Shown here: one piece after another, positions 1 to 5,867 of the stretch | Numbering within the stretch: the stretch's first letter is position 1 | How the letters are laid out: each line of letters starts with the position of its first letter | Source of the DNA: an uncultured Phycisphaera sp. | Lineage (GTDB): Bacteria > Planctomycetota > Phycisphaerae > Phycisphaerales > SM1A02 | Reading direction: 5' to 3' | DNA: 5,867 nucleotides | NCBI GenBank assembly: GCA_937911845.1 | Contig: CALDQF010000032.1 | Coordinates: 1-5,867 of the forward strand | Notes under the pieces: model-generated | Seen by the model: the letters and a program-made list of their open reading frames with translations, nothing else | The model's database searches: none | Told to the model about the DNA's origin: nothing | Made by a program: the position numbers and the translations under genes

Positions 1-1
1 A

Positions 2-2368
2 CATGAAGTGGAACCAGTGCTCACTCCGCTCGCTGTTGACGAAGGTCACCCGTTCCCGTTTATCAGCAATCTCTCCACGAGTTTGGGCGTTCTGCTTCGA
101 GCGCCTGGCGAAAGTGCCAAACAGTTTGCCCGCATCAAACTCCCGGATGGTTTACCACGCATGGTGCCCGTACCTCACATCGGCCCCGTGGGGCTGATCC
201 AAAATCCCAATCGGATTCGATTTGTCCCGCTGTGGCAACTGGTCGAAGCCAATATTGGCGCAGTCTTCCCAGAAATGGAAATTTTGGACAGCGCGTTGTT
301 TCGCCTGACTCGTGGCGCGGGACTCGAGACCGGCGAAGAAGATGATGACGAACCAAACCTTATGTCAACGGTGGAGACCGAGCTGGCACGCCGAAGATTT
401 GCCGGCCCAGTTCGTCTCGAGATGGAGCCAGAATCCAGCCGTGAACTTCAGTCTTTGCTATTGCTTGAACTCGGGCTGCCCGAAAGTGCGGTCATGGTGC
501 GAACAAGCCCGTTCGAACCGGCCGCATATCACCAATTGGCAGACTTGACCCGTTCCGATCTGCAGCGAAAAAAATGGATCCCCACGGCTCCTCGCCGGTT
601 GAGAGAGAACTCCGACATCTTCTCGAGCATCCGGGATGGCGACCTCTTTGTGCATCACCCCTACGAGAGTTTTCACGACTCCGTTGAACGCTTTGTCAAC
701 GATGCCGCTCACGATGACAAAGTCGTGGCCATCAAACAAACGCTGTACCGAACCACCAGCGACTCTCCTTTCATCGAAAGCCTGATCCATGCCGCGGAAG
801 CCGGGAAACAAGTCGCCTGCCTGGTGGAACTGCGTGCCAAGTTTGATGAACGCAACAATGTGGGATTGGCACGTGTCCTTGAAAAGCACGGCGTACACGT
901 GGCCTACGGCGTCGTGGGTCTGAAGACCCACTGCAAACTTTCCCTGGTCATTCGGCGTGAAGGCGACGGCCTTCGCAGGTATGCGCATGTCGGCACGGGG
1001 AACTACCACCCAGACACAGCCCAGCTCTACACCGATTGCGGGATTCTGTCTTGCGACCCTCGCTTGACCGAAGACGTGGCCGATGTGTTCAACTTCCTGA
1101 CCGGTCGGTCACGTAAGAAGAATTTCAACGGCATCCTTCTGGCCCCCCAAACAATGAAGGCCACTTTCCTTCGTCTCATCAACGAAGAGGCAGAGCATGC
1201 AACCAACGGTAGACCGGCCCGCATCTGGGGCAAAATGAACCAGCTGGAAGACCCGGAGATCATTCAGGCGCTGTATCAAGCGTCCCGAGCTGGGGTCAAG
1301 ATCCAGTTGATCGTTCGCGGATTCTGCCTGCTTCGACCTGGCATCCCCGGTCTCAGCGACAACATCACAATCGTTAGTGTGATTGGCCGATTCTTGGAAC
1401 ACTCGAGAATTTTCCACTTCTCTGGTGGAAAGTCGGCCCCCTCCCAAGGGATGTGGTATCTGGGCAGTGCCGATTGGATGCGGCGGAACCTTGAAAACAG
1501 GGTTGAGGTGGTGACCCCAATCCGGGATAAGAGTTGCATCAATCGCATGCAGGAGATCATGGAAGTTGGTCTTTCTGATGCAAGGAACGCGCACTTGATT
1601 TTGCCCGATGGCAACTCTGAGCCCATTTCAAATATCGATTCACCACTTGTCAAAGAAGCGGTCAACAAAGGCACATTTGGGACCCTCTGCGACCGCGCTC
1701 AACGGGTTCTTGAAATCAGGCCCCAGCCTCAGCTATTGACACGGCCGCCGCGTCGAACAAAAGCGTCAGGGGCCACGAAGCCTCAATCCAAATCCACTAA
1801 GACATGGGATAACGCCACCGCACGCGTGACTCGGGTCATGCTTTCCCTACCCTGGCTTGACCAACGTGAATTGGCACTGACCACGGGACACAGCCCTCGT
1901 GGAATGACCAACCTGCAACTAAAGGCCACGGCCGCGGGCTGGATTCGGGTGCACCGGATCGGTCGAAGTGTGGTTTGGGAAGTACGGCCCGCCGCGGTAA
2001 AAGACCTCACCGCCCGCACAACGGTCGTTCCAGGGCGCGGCGCATTTGACAAGAGGTGGCTCCAGATGCGTTTGCAAGCATGGCTTGAAGCAGGCAATGC
2101 TGCGGTCCATCGAGGCCAAAAGATCACGGATCCTGTCGAAGCTGTCCTGCCCGACGGCAGCCTTTGCCGCTGGCTGATCCTGCCGAGTCGCCGGATGATG
2201 ACTTCAACAGCAAAGCAGGATGCCGAAAGCGACGGCAACCTCATCATTGTGGAGCGCACCCGGGCTGATGCCAAAAGAACTCAATCCCGAACTGGGTTCC
2301 AAGCTCTTAGCACGATTGAATTCATTAAAGGAACTCCCCCAACGCTGGTTGGGAGACACTCGGTCTAG
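2..2368 (+). CDS. ppk1: Polyphosphate kinase 1, 5'-truncated, with long C-terminal extension
   Basis: The enzyme reversibly moves the gamma-phosphate of ATP onto a growing inorganic polyphosphate chain, probably in the cytoplasm or at the inner membrane. Reading is open from the left edge; the first residues match the PPK1 stretch LTPLAVDEGHPFPFISNLS, so the N domain and the true start (roughly 110-140 codons) lie outside. The head domain covers about 60-600. The two phospholipase-D-like catalytic domains cover about 600-1120 and 1120-1620. The autophosphorylated histidine is in KTHCKLSL (His codon 929-931) and the second essential histidine is in FLEHSRIF (His codon 1400-1402). Other family motifs are VELRAKFDERNN, HVGTGNYHPDTA, RGFCLL and SADWMRRN. 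The normal family C-terminus falls near 1620-1640, but the frame stays open for about 240 more codons: a basic, proline-rich linker, a possible winged helix (about 1805-1990) and an unassigned segment. Codon use there still looks coding. The PPK1 identity is secure; the role of the tail is unknown. Confidence 0.96.
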   Translation, partial: HEVEPVLTPLAVDEGHPFPFISNLSTSLGVLLRAPGESAKQFARIKLPDGLPRMVPVPHIGPVGLIQNPNRIRFVPLWQLVEANIGAVFPEMEILDSALFRLTRGAGLETGEEDDDEPNLMSTVETELARRRFAGPVRLEMEPESSRELQSLLLLELGLPESAVMVRTSPFEPAAYHQLADLTRSDLQRKKWIPTAPRRLRENSDIFSSIRDGDLFVHHPYESFHDSVERFVNDAAHDDKVVAIKQTLYRTTSDSPFIESLIHAAEAGKQVACLVELRAKFDERNNVGLARVLEKHGVHVAYGVVGLKTHCKLSLVIRREGDGLRRYAHVGTGNYHPDTAQLYTDCGILSCDPRLTEDVADVFNFLTGRSRKKNFNGILLAPQTMKATFLRLINEEAEHATNGRPARIWGKMNQLEDPEIIQALYQASRAGVKIQLIVRGFCLLRPGIPGLSDNITIVSVIGRFLEHSRIFHFSGGKSAPSQGMWYLGSADWMRRNLENRVEVVTPIRDKSCINRMQEIMEVGLSDARNAHLILPDGNSEPISNIDSPLVKEAVNKGTFGTLCDRAQRVLEIRPQPQLLTRPPRRTKASGATKPQSKSTKTWDNATARVTRVMLSLPWLDQRELALTTGHSPRGMTNLQLKATAAGWIRVHRIGRSVVWEVRPAAVKDLTARTTVVPGRGAFDKRWLQMRLQAWLEAGNAAVHRGQKITDPVEAVLPDGSLCRWLILPSRRMMTSTAKQDAESDGNLIIVERTRADAKRTQSRTGFQALSTIEFIKGTPPTLVGRHSV
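1640..2365 (+). other. Unusual C-terminal extension of PPK1 with possible winged-helix segment
   Basis: This is a sub-region of the ppk1 frame, beyond where PPK1 proteins usually end. About 1690-1800 encodes a linker rich in Arg, Lys, Pro, Thr and Ser (for example LLTRPPRRTKASGATKPQSK). About 1805-1990 encodes a helix-turn-helix-plus-wing pattern: LPWLDQRELALTTG, then a candidate recognition helix (RGMTNLQLKATAAGW), then a beta hairpin (IRVHRIGRSVVWEV). About 2035-2270 encodes an amphipathic helix (KRWLQMRLQAWLEAGNAAV) and strands around EAVLPDGSLCRWLILPS. The last 30 or so codons look low in structure. The winged-helix reading is by eye only. The segment could instead be a protein-interaction module. 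Confidence 0.5.
2338..2353 (-). terminator. Possible terminator hairpin for the M28 peptidase gene
   Basis: A perfect 6-bp stem CCCAAC/GTTGGG with the 4-nt loop GCTG lies inside the last codons of ppk1, about 20 bp past the peptidase stop. Read on the minus strand it is followed by GGAGTTCCTTTAATG, which has only a short T-rich stretch and no proper T run. On the plus strand no T run follows, so it would not serve ppk1 as an intrinsic terminator. The hairpin could be chance, because it is also coding sequence. Confidence 0.25.
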
Positions 2369-2372
2369 AAGA

Positions 2373-4247
2373 TCACCCTTCGATGTCTCGTCCTTCAAGA
2401 CGGACTTTCAGTTGAACCTGCTTCCCGTCACGGACCACCGTGATGGCCACCACATCACCTGGATCGTGCTCGCGCAGCAGTTCCATCCAGCCTCGAACAT
2501 TTTCAACGGTGTTTTCATTCCACCCCACCAAGATGTCACCAGACTGAACACCCGCTTTTTGGGCCGATCCACCTTCCGTGACACCGCCGACAAGGATTCC
2601 CGTGAGATCATCGTCGTAGGAATCAGGACGAATACCAAATCGGACTCGGATTGACGCTCGGCTCGGCGTGTCGCTGCCTGCACTGCGACGGCTTCCTCGG
2701 TCGGATCTGGGAATCCAAGCAGTTCGTTCCGGCAGAAGCGCGGCGGATTTGATGATGTCTGCAAAAAGGCGAGTCATCTGCATCCCAGAGACAAAATTAA
2801 TCTTGTCCGATGTGTCGTCCGGAGTGTGGTAATCATCATGAAAGTTCTCAGTAATACCGAACAGAGCAGGAATTTCACGGCTCAGAAACGAGGTGTGATC
2901 GCTCGCACCTGGAGAACGGGATGGAAGAGTCACCTCAAGGGGGCAGTCCTCGACTGCGGCTTCAATGATGGCTCGTAATCCGACGCCGGTCTCGGCCCCG
3001 GCCACCTGCACCTTGCCATCGATCGCCCGACCAATCATGTCAAAATTGGTCATCAAACTGACGTCTGACAGAGGCCAAATGGGGTCATCGACAAACGCCC
3101 GGGAACCATTCAACCCCGACTCTTCAGCACTAAACCCAACGAAGAGGATGCTGCGCGCCGACTGGTCTTCGGGCAAGTCTGCATAGGCCTGGGCCATCGA
3201 CTTGGCAATCATAAGAATTCCCGCTGATCCTGAGGCATTGTCGTCGGCACCAGGATGCAACTGCCCGGCGCCACGTCGGGAACCGAAATCTCCTTTACCC
3301 AGGTGATCGAGATGCCCACCAACCACAATGGCTTGTTGGGCAAGTTCACCGCGTCCGGGCAACAGACCTACGACGTTTTCTCCCCATTGTTGCTCTTCCT
3401 CAATGGCCCCTTCCAAGGTGATCATGCCGTTGGTGAGGGCGATGGGGCCCGAACCCTGGTCGGCCAATTTTCGGAATTCAGAAGAACTGCGACCATCAGC
3501 ATCCAAAGCCTTCAACAAGCGGTCTCCAGCTTCGATGGAACACATGTAGATCGGAAAGCGTGCAGTCAGACGTTGGGTGGCTGCGATCATCGACTCCGCT
3601 CGATCATCACTGCAATTCGGAGGATTGAGGATCACAATGGCGGCCGGGTTTCGCGAGCCGACCGCAGCAATTTTGTTGGCAAAAGAGGCATCTCGCGACC
3701 ATCGTCGGTTGGACCACTGGCTCTCTCCGTTTTCATCCATGGGCTCAAAGCGAAAGAACACAGCCACTTTGCCAGTCAGATCAGTGTCATTCGAGAAGTT
3801 GGTGTAGTCGCGGCCTTCAACCTCCAAGCCGTAGCCAACAAAAACAGCCTGCCCCGCAAAGCCATCTGTCCCCGCGCCCATGCCGGTCAGCATGAAGTCG
3901 GTGTCGCCTTGAAACTCATCCAATTCGCCGTTCACGACCGTGGCCATCGCTTGCCCCGAACGGATGAAGTCTGTGCCCAAAGAAAATGGATGTCGGTAGC
4001 CACCTGGGTGTCCCGTGCGCGGCTCAACGGCAGGTTGCAGGCCAACGGCACGGAGGTGGTGTTCAAAATAATCCTTGGCTCTTTCCATCCCTGGGGTGCC
4101 CGGGAGTCGGCCATCCATCCACTGCGAGGACAAGACCACGATGTGCTCGTGGAACTCTCGGGTTTCGTCATCGACGGTGGCCAAAGCATCACGTATGGCG
4201 CCGTCTTGCGCAAAGAGAGAAAGGGCGATCATGGACAATAAGGACAT
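2373..4247 (-). CDS. Secreted M28-family zinc metallopeptidase with PA-like and PDZ domains
   Basis: This is a probable aminopeptidase that removes residues from peptides with two catalytic zinc ions, outside the cytoplasmic membrane. Numbered from the chosen start (624 residues), it has a short hydrophobic signal segment (MSLLSMIALSLFAQDG), an N-terminal region with the family-like WMDGRLPGTPG, a PA-like insert (about 120-245) and the M28 catalytic core. All expected metal and catalytic residues are visible: His312 in GGHLDHLG, Asp335/336 in GADDNASG, Glu375/376 in FSAEESGLNGS, Asp403 in NFDMIG and His451 in GASDHTSF. After a Ser/Arg-rich linker a PDZ domain follows (about 536-620, with GGSAQKAGVQSGDILVGWN). 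The start at 4247 is preferred because GGAG lies 6 nt upstream and because it leaves a control region to the divergent gene. In-frame ATGs at 4259 and 4298 are alternatives; the longest would add Arg and Lys before the hydrophobic stretch. The substrate is unknown. Family confidence is high and the start is uncertain. Confidence 0.93.
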   Translation of the reverse strand: MSLLSMIALSLFAQDGAIRDALATVDDETREFHEHIVVLSSQWMDGRLPGTPGMERAKDYFEHHLRAVGLQPAVEPRTGHPGGYRHPFSLGTDFIRSGQAMATVVNGELDEFQGDTDFMLTGMGAGTDGFAGQAVFVGYGLEVEGRDYTNFSNDTDLTGKVAVFFRFEPMDENGESQWSNRRWSRDASFANKIAAVGSRNPAAIVILNPPNCSDDRAESMIAATQRLTARFPIYMCSIEAGDRLLKALDADGRSSSEFRKLADQGSGPIALTNGMITLEGAIEEEQQWGENVVGLLPGRGELAQQAIVVGGHLDHLGKGDFGSRRGAGQLHPGADDNASGSAGILMIAKSMAQAYADLPEDQSARSILFVGFSAEESGLNGSRAFVDDPIWPLSDVSLMTNFDMIGRAIDGKVQVAGAETGVGLRAIIEAAVEDCPLEVTLPSRSPGASDHTSFLSREIPALFGITENFHDDYHTPDDTSDKINFVSGMQMTRLFADIIKSAALLPERTAWIPRSDRGSRRSAGSDTPSRASIRVRFGIRPDSYDDDLTGILVGGVTEGGSAQKAGVQSGDILVGWNENTVENVRGWMELLREHDPGDVVAITVVRDGKQVQLKVRLEGRDIEG

Positions 4248-4309
4248 CGAATACTCCATCTTGCGGAAGTGACCTTCCACGGCTGAACACACGAGCATAG
4301 CCTGTAGTA
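4248..4309. promoter_or_regulatory. Divergent control region between the peptidase and membrane-protein genes
   Basis: About 62 bp separate the preferred start of the leftward peptidase gene from the GTG start of the rightward gene, so promoters for both must lie here or inside the opposing coding ends. It contains a small inverted repeat, GGAAG-TGAC-CTTCC (4265-4278), that could be an operator half-site pair or chance. I see no convincing -35/-10 pair on either strand. TATGCT on the minus strand (about 4293-4298) is at best a weak -10-like hexamer without a good -35. Confidence 0.35.
4254..4257 (-). promoter_or_regulatory. Shine-Dalgarno-like GGAG supporting the 4247 start
   Basis: On the minus strand the order is GGAG, then TATTCG, then ATG at 4247-4245, a normal 6-nt spacing. 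The upstream ATG at 4259 has only GGAAGG about 13 nt away, and the ATG at 4298 has no convincing site. This favours the shortest form of the peptidase, although planctomycete-type genomes often use weak or no ribosome binding sites. Confidence 0.45.
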
Positions 4310-5518
4310 GTGCTGCCTTACCTCCTCAGCTTGTTCTTTGCTCTGCATCCGCAGGATGGACCACATGCTGAGGTTGATCTGACGGTCGAGGATCGCCAAA
4401 TTGCCCTCGTGGTCACCGCCAATTTGGCGTGGCTGGACGAATTGATGGATATTCCTCGTGAACTTCCCGACAATCTCCATCCTTCCGAAACGGGAACAGC
4501 GGTAGAAGCCCTTCAAGATTTTCTCTTCGCAAAAGCAACAGTGGTCATTGACGGCGCACCGGCTTCGCTCTGGACCAGCACGTCACCCATCGCCAATCAC
4601 CCCGATCCCGCACTCCTGCCGCTGTTCCCAAACGCAGGCATGCGAGGGCTCCGAAAATGGCGCTTTGAGTTCCGCACCCAGCTCAGTCAACCCCCCAAGC
4701 AAGTCACGCTGCGCTGGCATGATTTTGCACCCGATCGCATCACCGATCCCCTGGATCCACCACCTCTGCCCGTGACCGGTGAAATTCAAGCCCAAGGACT
4801 GGTGGATCCGTTCATGCTCACCCCAGCGGAACCTGCATACACATGGTCACGAGTGTCAGGCGGCCTTGGCGATCGCCTCGCCACCTATCCAATCCCAACC
4901 GCGGTGACCAAACCGATTTCGATCGCCCTTCGATATGGCTTGGGAGCATCAATCGTGGCCACCCTGTTGCTGTGGCGATATTCAACGCGCCGGCTTCCAG
5001 TCGCGGCCCTGCTGAGCGTGTCTCTTGGGCTCGCGCTGATTCTGTTCCAAACACCCCAGCGAGAGATCCCCACCGAACAATTGTCAGCCGCTGCCAAAGC
5101 GTTGCACCTAAACATGTACCGAGCCTTTGATTACACCGACCGAGACACCGTGTACGACAGTTTGGCCTTGTCCGTTGAAGGAGAGCTCTTGGACACGGTC
5201 TATGAGGAAATCTTCGCCTCATTGGTGATGCGCGATGAAGGTGGCGCGGTGGCTCGAGTGACGAGTATCACTCATCATGGCGTGACCCCGAACACGCCGA
5301 CGCTCCTCACTCGAGAAGGAACAGCACGGTGGAGCTCCATGGTCCGCGTGCAATGGACAGTGCGCGGGCGAGTGACGCACTGGGGCCACTCCCACCAGCG
5401 AGCCGACCGATGGTCAGCCTTGTTTCTACTGCAAGAAACTTCCGACGGGTGGCGCTTCACTGAGGGCGACTTCGAGGAACGCATTCCCGAGGATTTGGAG
5501 ATCCCCGATGTCCTCTGA
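4310..5518 (+). CDS. Uncharacterised exported membrane protein with a two-helix hairpin, coupled to an ABC ATPase
   Basis: I do not recognise this 402-residue protein as a named family. It begins with a short hydrophobic signal segment (MLPYLLSLFFALHPQDG). A probable beta-rich domain follows (about 18-195) with alternating hydrophobic strands such as VDLTVEDRQIALVVTANLAWL. Two membrane helices (about 205-222 and 229-246) are joined by a short loop with three Arg (RYSTRR). By the positive-inside rule the loop is cytoplasmic, so the domains on either side both face outward. The C-terminal domain (about 253-402) ends with Trp-, His- and Arg-rich strands (THWGHSHQRADRW at about 356-368, then DGWRFTEGDFEERI), loosely like an NTF2/SnoaL-type fold; that is only a guess. 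GTG at 4310 is almost forced, since an in-frame stop lies at 4298-4300; no good ribosome binding site precedes it. Its end overlaps the ABC ATPase gene by 11 bp, which suggests a role as accessory or substrate-binding partner of that transporter. Confidence 0.85.
   Translation: MLPYLLSLFFALHPQDGPHAEVDLTVEDRQIALVVTANLAWLDELMDIPRELPDNLHPSETGTAVEALQDFLFAKATVVIDGAPASLWTSTSPIANHPDPALLPLFPNAGMRGLRKWRFEFRTQLSQPPKQVTLRWHDFAPDRITDPLDPPPLPVTGEIQAQGLVDPFMLTPAEPAYTWSRVSGGLGDRLATYPIPTAVTKPISIALRYGLGASIVATLLLWRYSTRRLPVAALLSVSLGLALILFQTPQREIPTEQLSAAAKALHLNMYRAFDYTDRDTVYDSLALSVEGELLDTVYEEIFASLVMRDEGGAVARVTSITHHGVTPNTPTLLTREGTARWSSMVRVQWTVRGRVTHWGHSHQRADRWSALFLLQETSDGWRFTEGDFEERIPEDLEIPDVL
5497..5500 (+). promoter_or_regulatory. 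Ribosome binding site for the ABC ATPase gene
   Basis: GGAG lies 7 nt before the ATG at 5508, inside the last codons of the upstream gene. It fixes the ATPase start and supports translational coupling across the 11-bp overlap. Confidence 0.65.
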
Positions 5519-5867
5519 GCCCGTCATCCTTCTGGAAGAGGTGCTGGTGGAACGTGGAAATTTCCGCCTTGAGATTCCCAAACTCCAGATCCGTCCCGGG
5601 GAACGCGTTGGCATCATCGCGCCAAGTGGTCAAGGAAAGAGCACCCTGCTCATGGTGTTGGCCGGATTGATCTCTCCCACCCGGGGTCATGTCTCTGTCA
5701 ACGGGGCTAATCCTGCAGTACAGCCATCGGAATGGCGGGCTCAAAACTTGGCTTGGATGGGCGCTGAGTTGGAACTGCCGGCCGATTTGCGGGTCCACGA
5801 GCAGGTGTGCTTGGCTGCTCATCTGATGAAGCAGCCGACGCCCACTCTGGACATCATCAATGCGGTC
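5508..5867 (+). CDS. ABC transporter ATP-binding protein, N-terminal part (cut by right edge)
   Basis: This is the nucleotide-binding subunit of an ABC transporter, which hydrolyses ATP at the inner face of the cytoplasmic membrane to drive a permease. The 120 visible residues start MSSEPVILLEEVLVERGNFR and show the usual strand order before the P-loop (LQIRPGERVGIIAPSGQGKS). Walker A is APSGQGKST at residues 38-46, with catalytic Lys44, followed by LLMVLAGLISPTRGHVSVNG, which matches the family pattern. Two positions differ from consensus: Ala38 replaces the first glycine of GxxGxGKS/T, and the Q-loop glutamine is not evident around NLAWMGAELELPADLRVHEQ (about residues 83-102). The signature motif, Walker B and H-loop lie beyond the edge. 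The style is that of LolD/MacB/DevA-like exporters, but the subfamily and direction of transport cannot be decided. It overlaps the upstream membrane-protein gene by 11 bp, so the two probably share an operon, with a permease gene expected to the right. Confidence 0.92.
   Translation, partial: MSSEPVILLEEVLVERGNFRLEIPKLQIRPGERVGIIAPSGQGKSTLLMVLAGLISPTRGHVSVNGANPAVQPSEWRAQNLAWMGAELELPADLRVHEQVCLAAHLMKQPTPTLDIINAV

Noticed and set aside
458..1009. A minus-strand open frame of 183 codons opposite ppk1
   Set aside because: It overlaps the conserved catalytic part of PPK1 on the opposite strand and has no family features, so it is a shadow frame.
1783..2274. A minus-strand open frame opposite the ppk1 extension, considered as an alternative gene to the extension
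   Set aside because: Its translation is Arg/Ser-rich and low in structure, while the plus-strand frame is continuous with PPK1 and has more protein-like hydrophobic patterning. I prefer the extension, though this is the least certain of the rejections.
2429..2442. Inverted repeat CACGG-ACCA-CCGTG as a possible terminator
   Set aside because: It lies inside the PDZ coding sequence of the peptidase gene (Thr-Val-Val-Arg-Asp stretch), has no following T run on either strand and is probably chance.
2220..2654. A plus-strand open frame spanning the ppk1/peptidase convergent junction
   Set aside because: It overlaps both well-supported genes, has no ribosome binding site of note and shows no family features.
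3255..4241. A long open frame on the plus strand opposite the M28 peptidase (328 codons)
   Set aside because: It lies entirely antisense to a gene with intact M28 motifs. Its translation has no recognisable domain and is explained by codon bias on the other strand.
1..5867. CRISPR arrays, tRNA or rRNA genes, insertion sequences, phage or defence genes
   Set aside because: No direct-repeat array, cloverleaf-like segment, transposase motif or terminal inverted repeats were seen. Nearly all bases belong to four ordinary genes.

Overview
The window looks like ordinary chromosomal DNA of a Gram-negative-type bacterium with moderate GC and dense coding. The best guess is Planctomycetota, possibly a Rhodopirellula/Pirellulales relative. 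This rests on the secreted M28 peptidase with a C-terminal PDZ domain, on short low-charge signal peptides and on weak Shine-Dalgarno signals; it is an inference, not a proof. No tRNA, rRNA, CRISPR array, insertion sequence, phage gene or integration site was seen.

Layout. (1) Positions 2-2368 (+) hold the 3' part of polyphosphate kinase 1 (ppk1). Its start lies off the left edge. Both catalytic histidines are present, and the protein carries an unusual extension of about 240 residues after the normal PPK1 C-terminus. (2) Positions 2373-4247 (-) hold a secreted M28-family zinc metallopeptidase with an inserted PA-like domain and a C-terminal PDZ domain. It converges on ppk1 with only 4 bp between the stops. 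(3) A short divergent control region follows (about 4248-4309). (4) Positions 4310-5518 (+) hold an unrecognised protein with an apparent signal peptide, a membrane hairpin and two extracytoplasmic domains. (5) From 5508 to the right edge (+) is the N-terminal part of an ABC transporter ATPase. It overlaps the preceding gene by 11 bp, so the two are very likely co-transcribed and co-translated.

How the genes relate. ppk1 makes polyphosphate from ATP in the cytoplasm and shows no functional link with its convergent neighbour. The peptidase probably degrades peptides outside the cytoplasmic membrane. The membrane protein and the ABC ATPase form a translationally coupled pair, probably the start of an ABC export or envelope-maintenance operon whose permease would lie to the right. 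I found no clear new biological system. The points most worth a second look are the ppk1 extension, the uncharacterised membrane protein beside the ABC ATPase, and the altered nucleotide-binding motifs of that ATPase.
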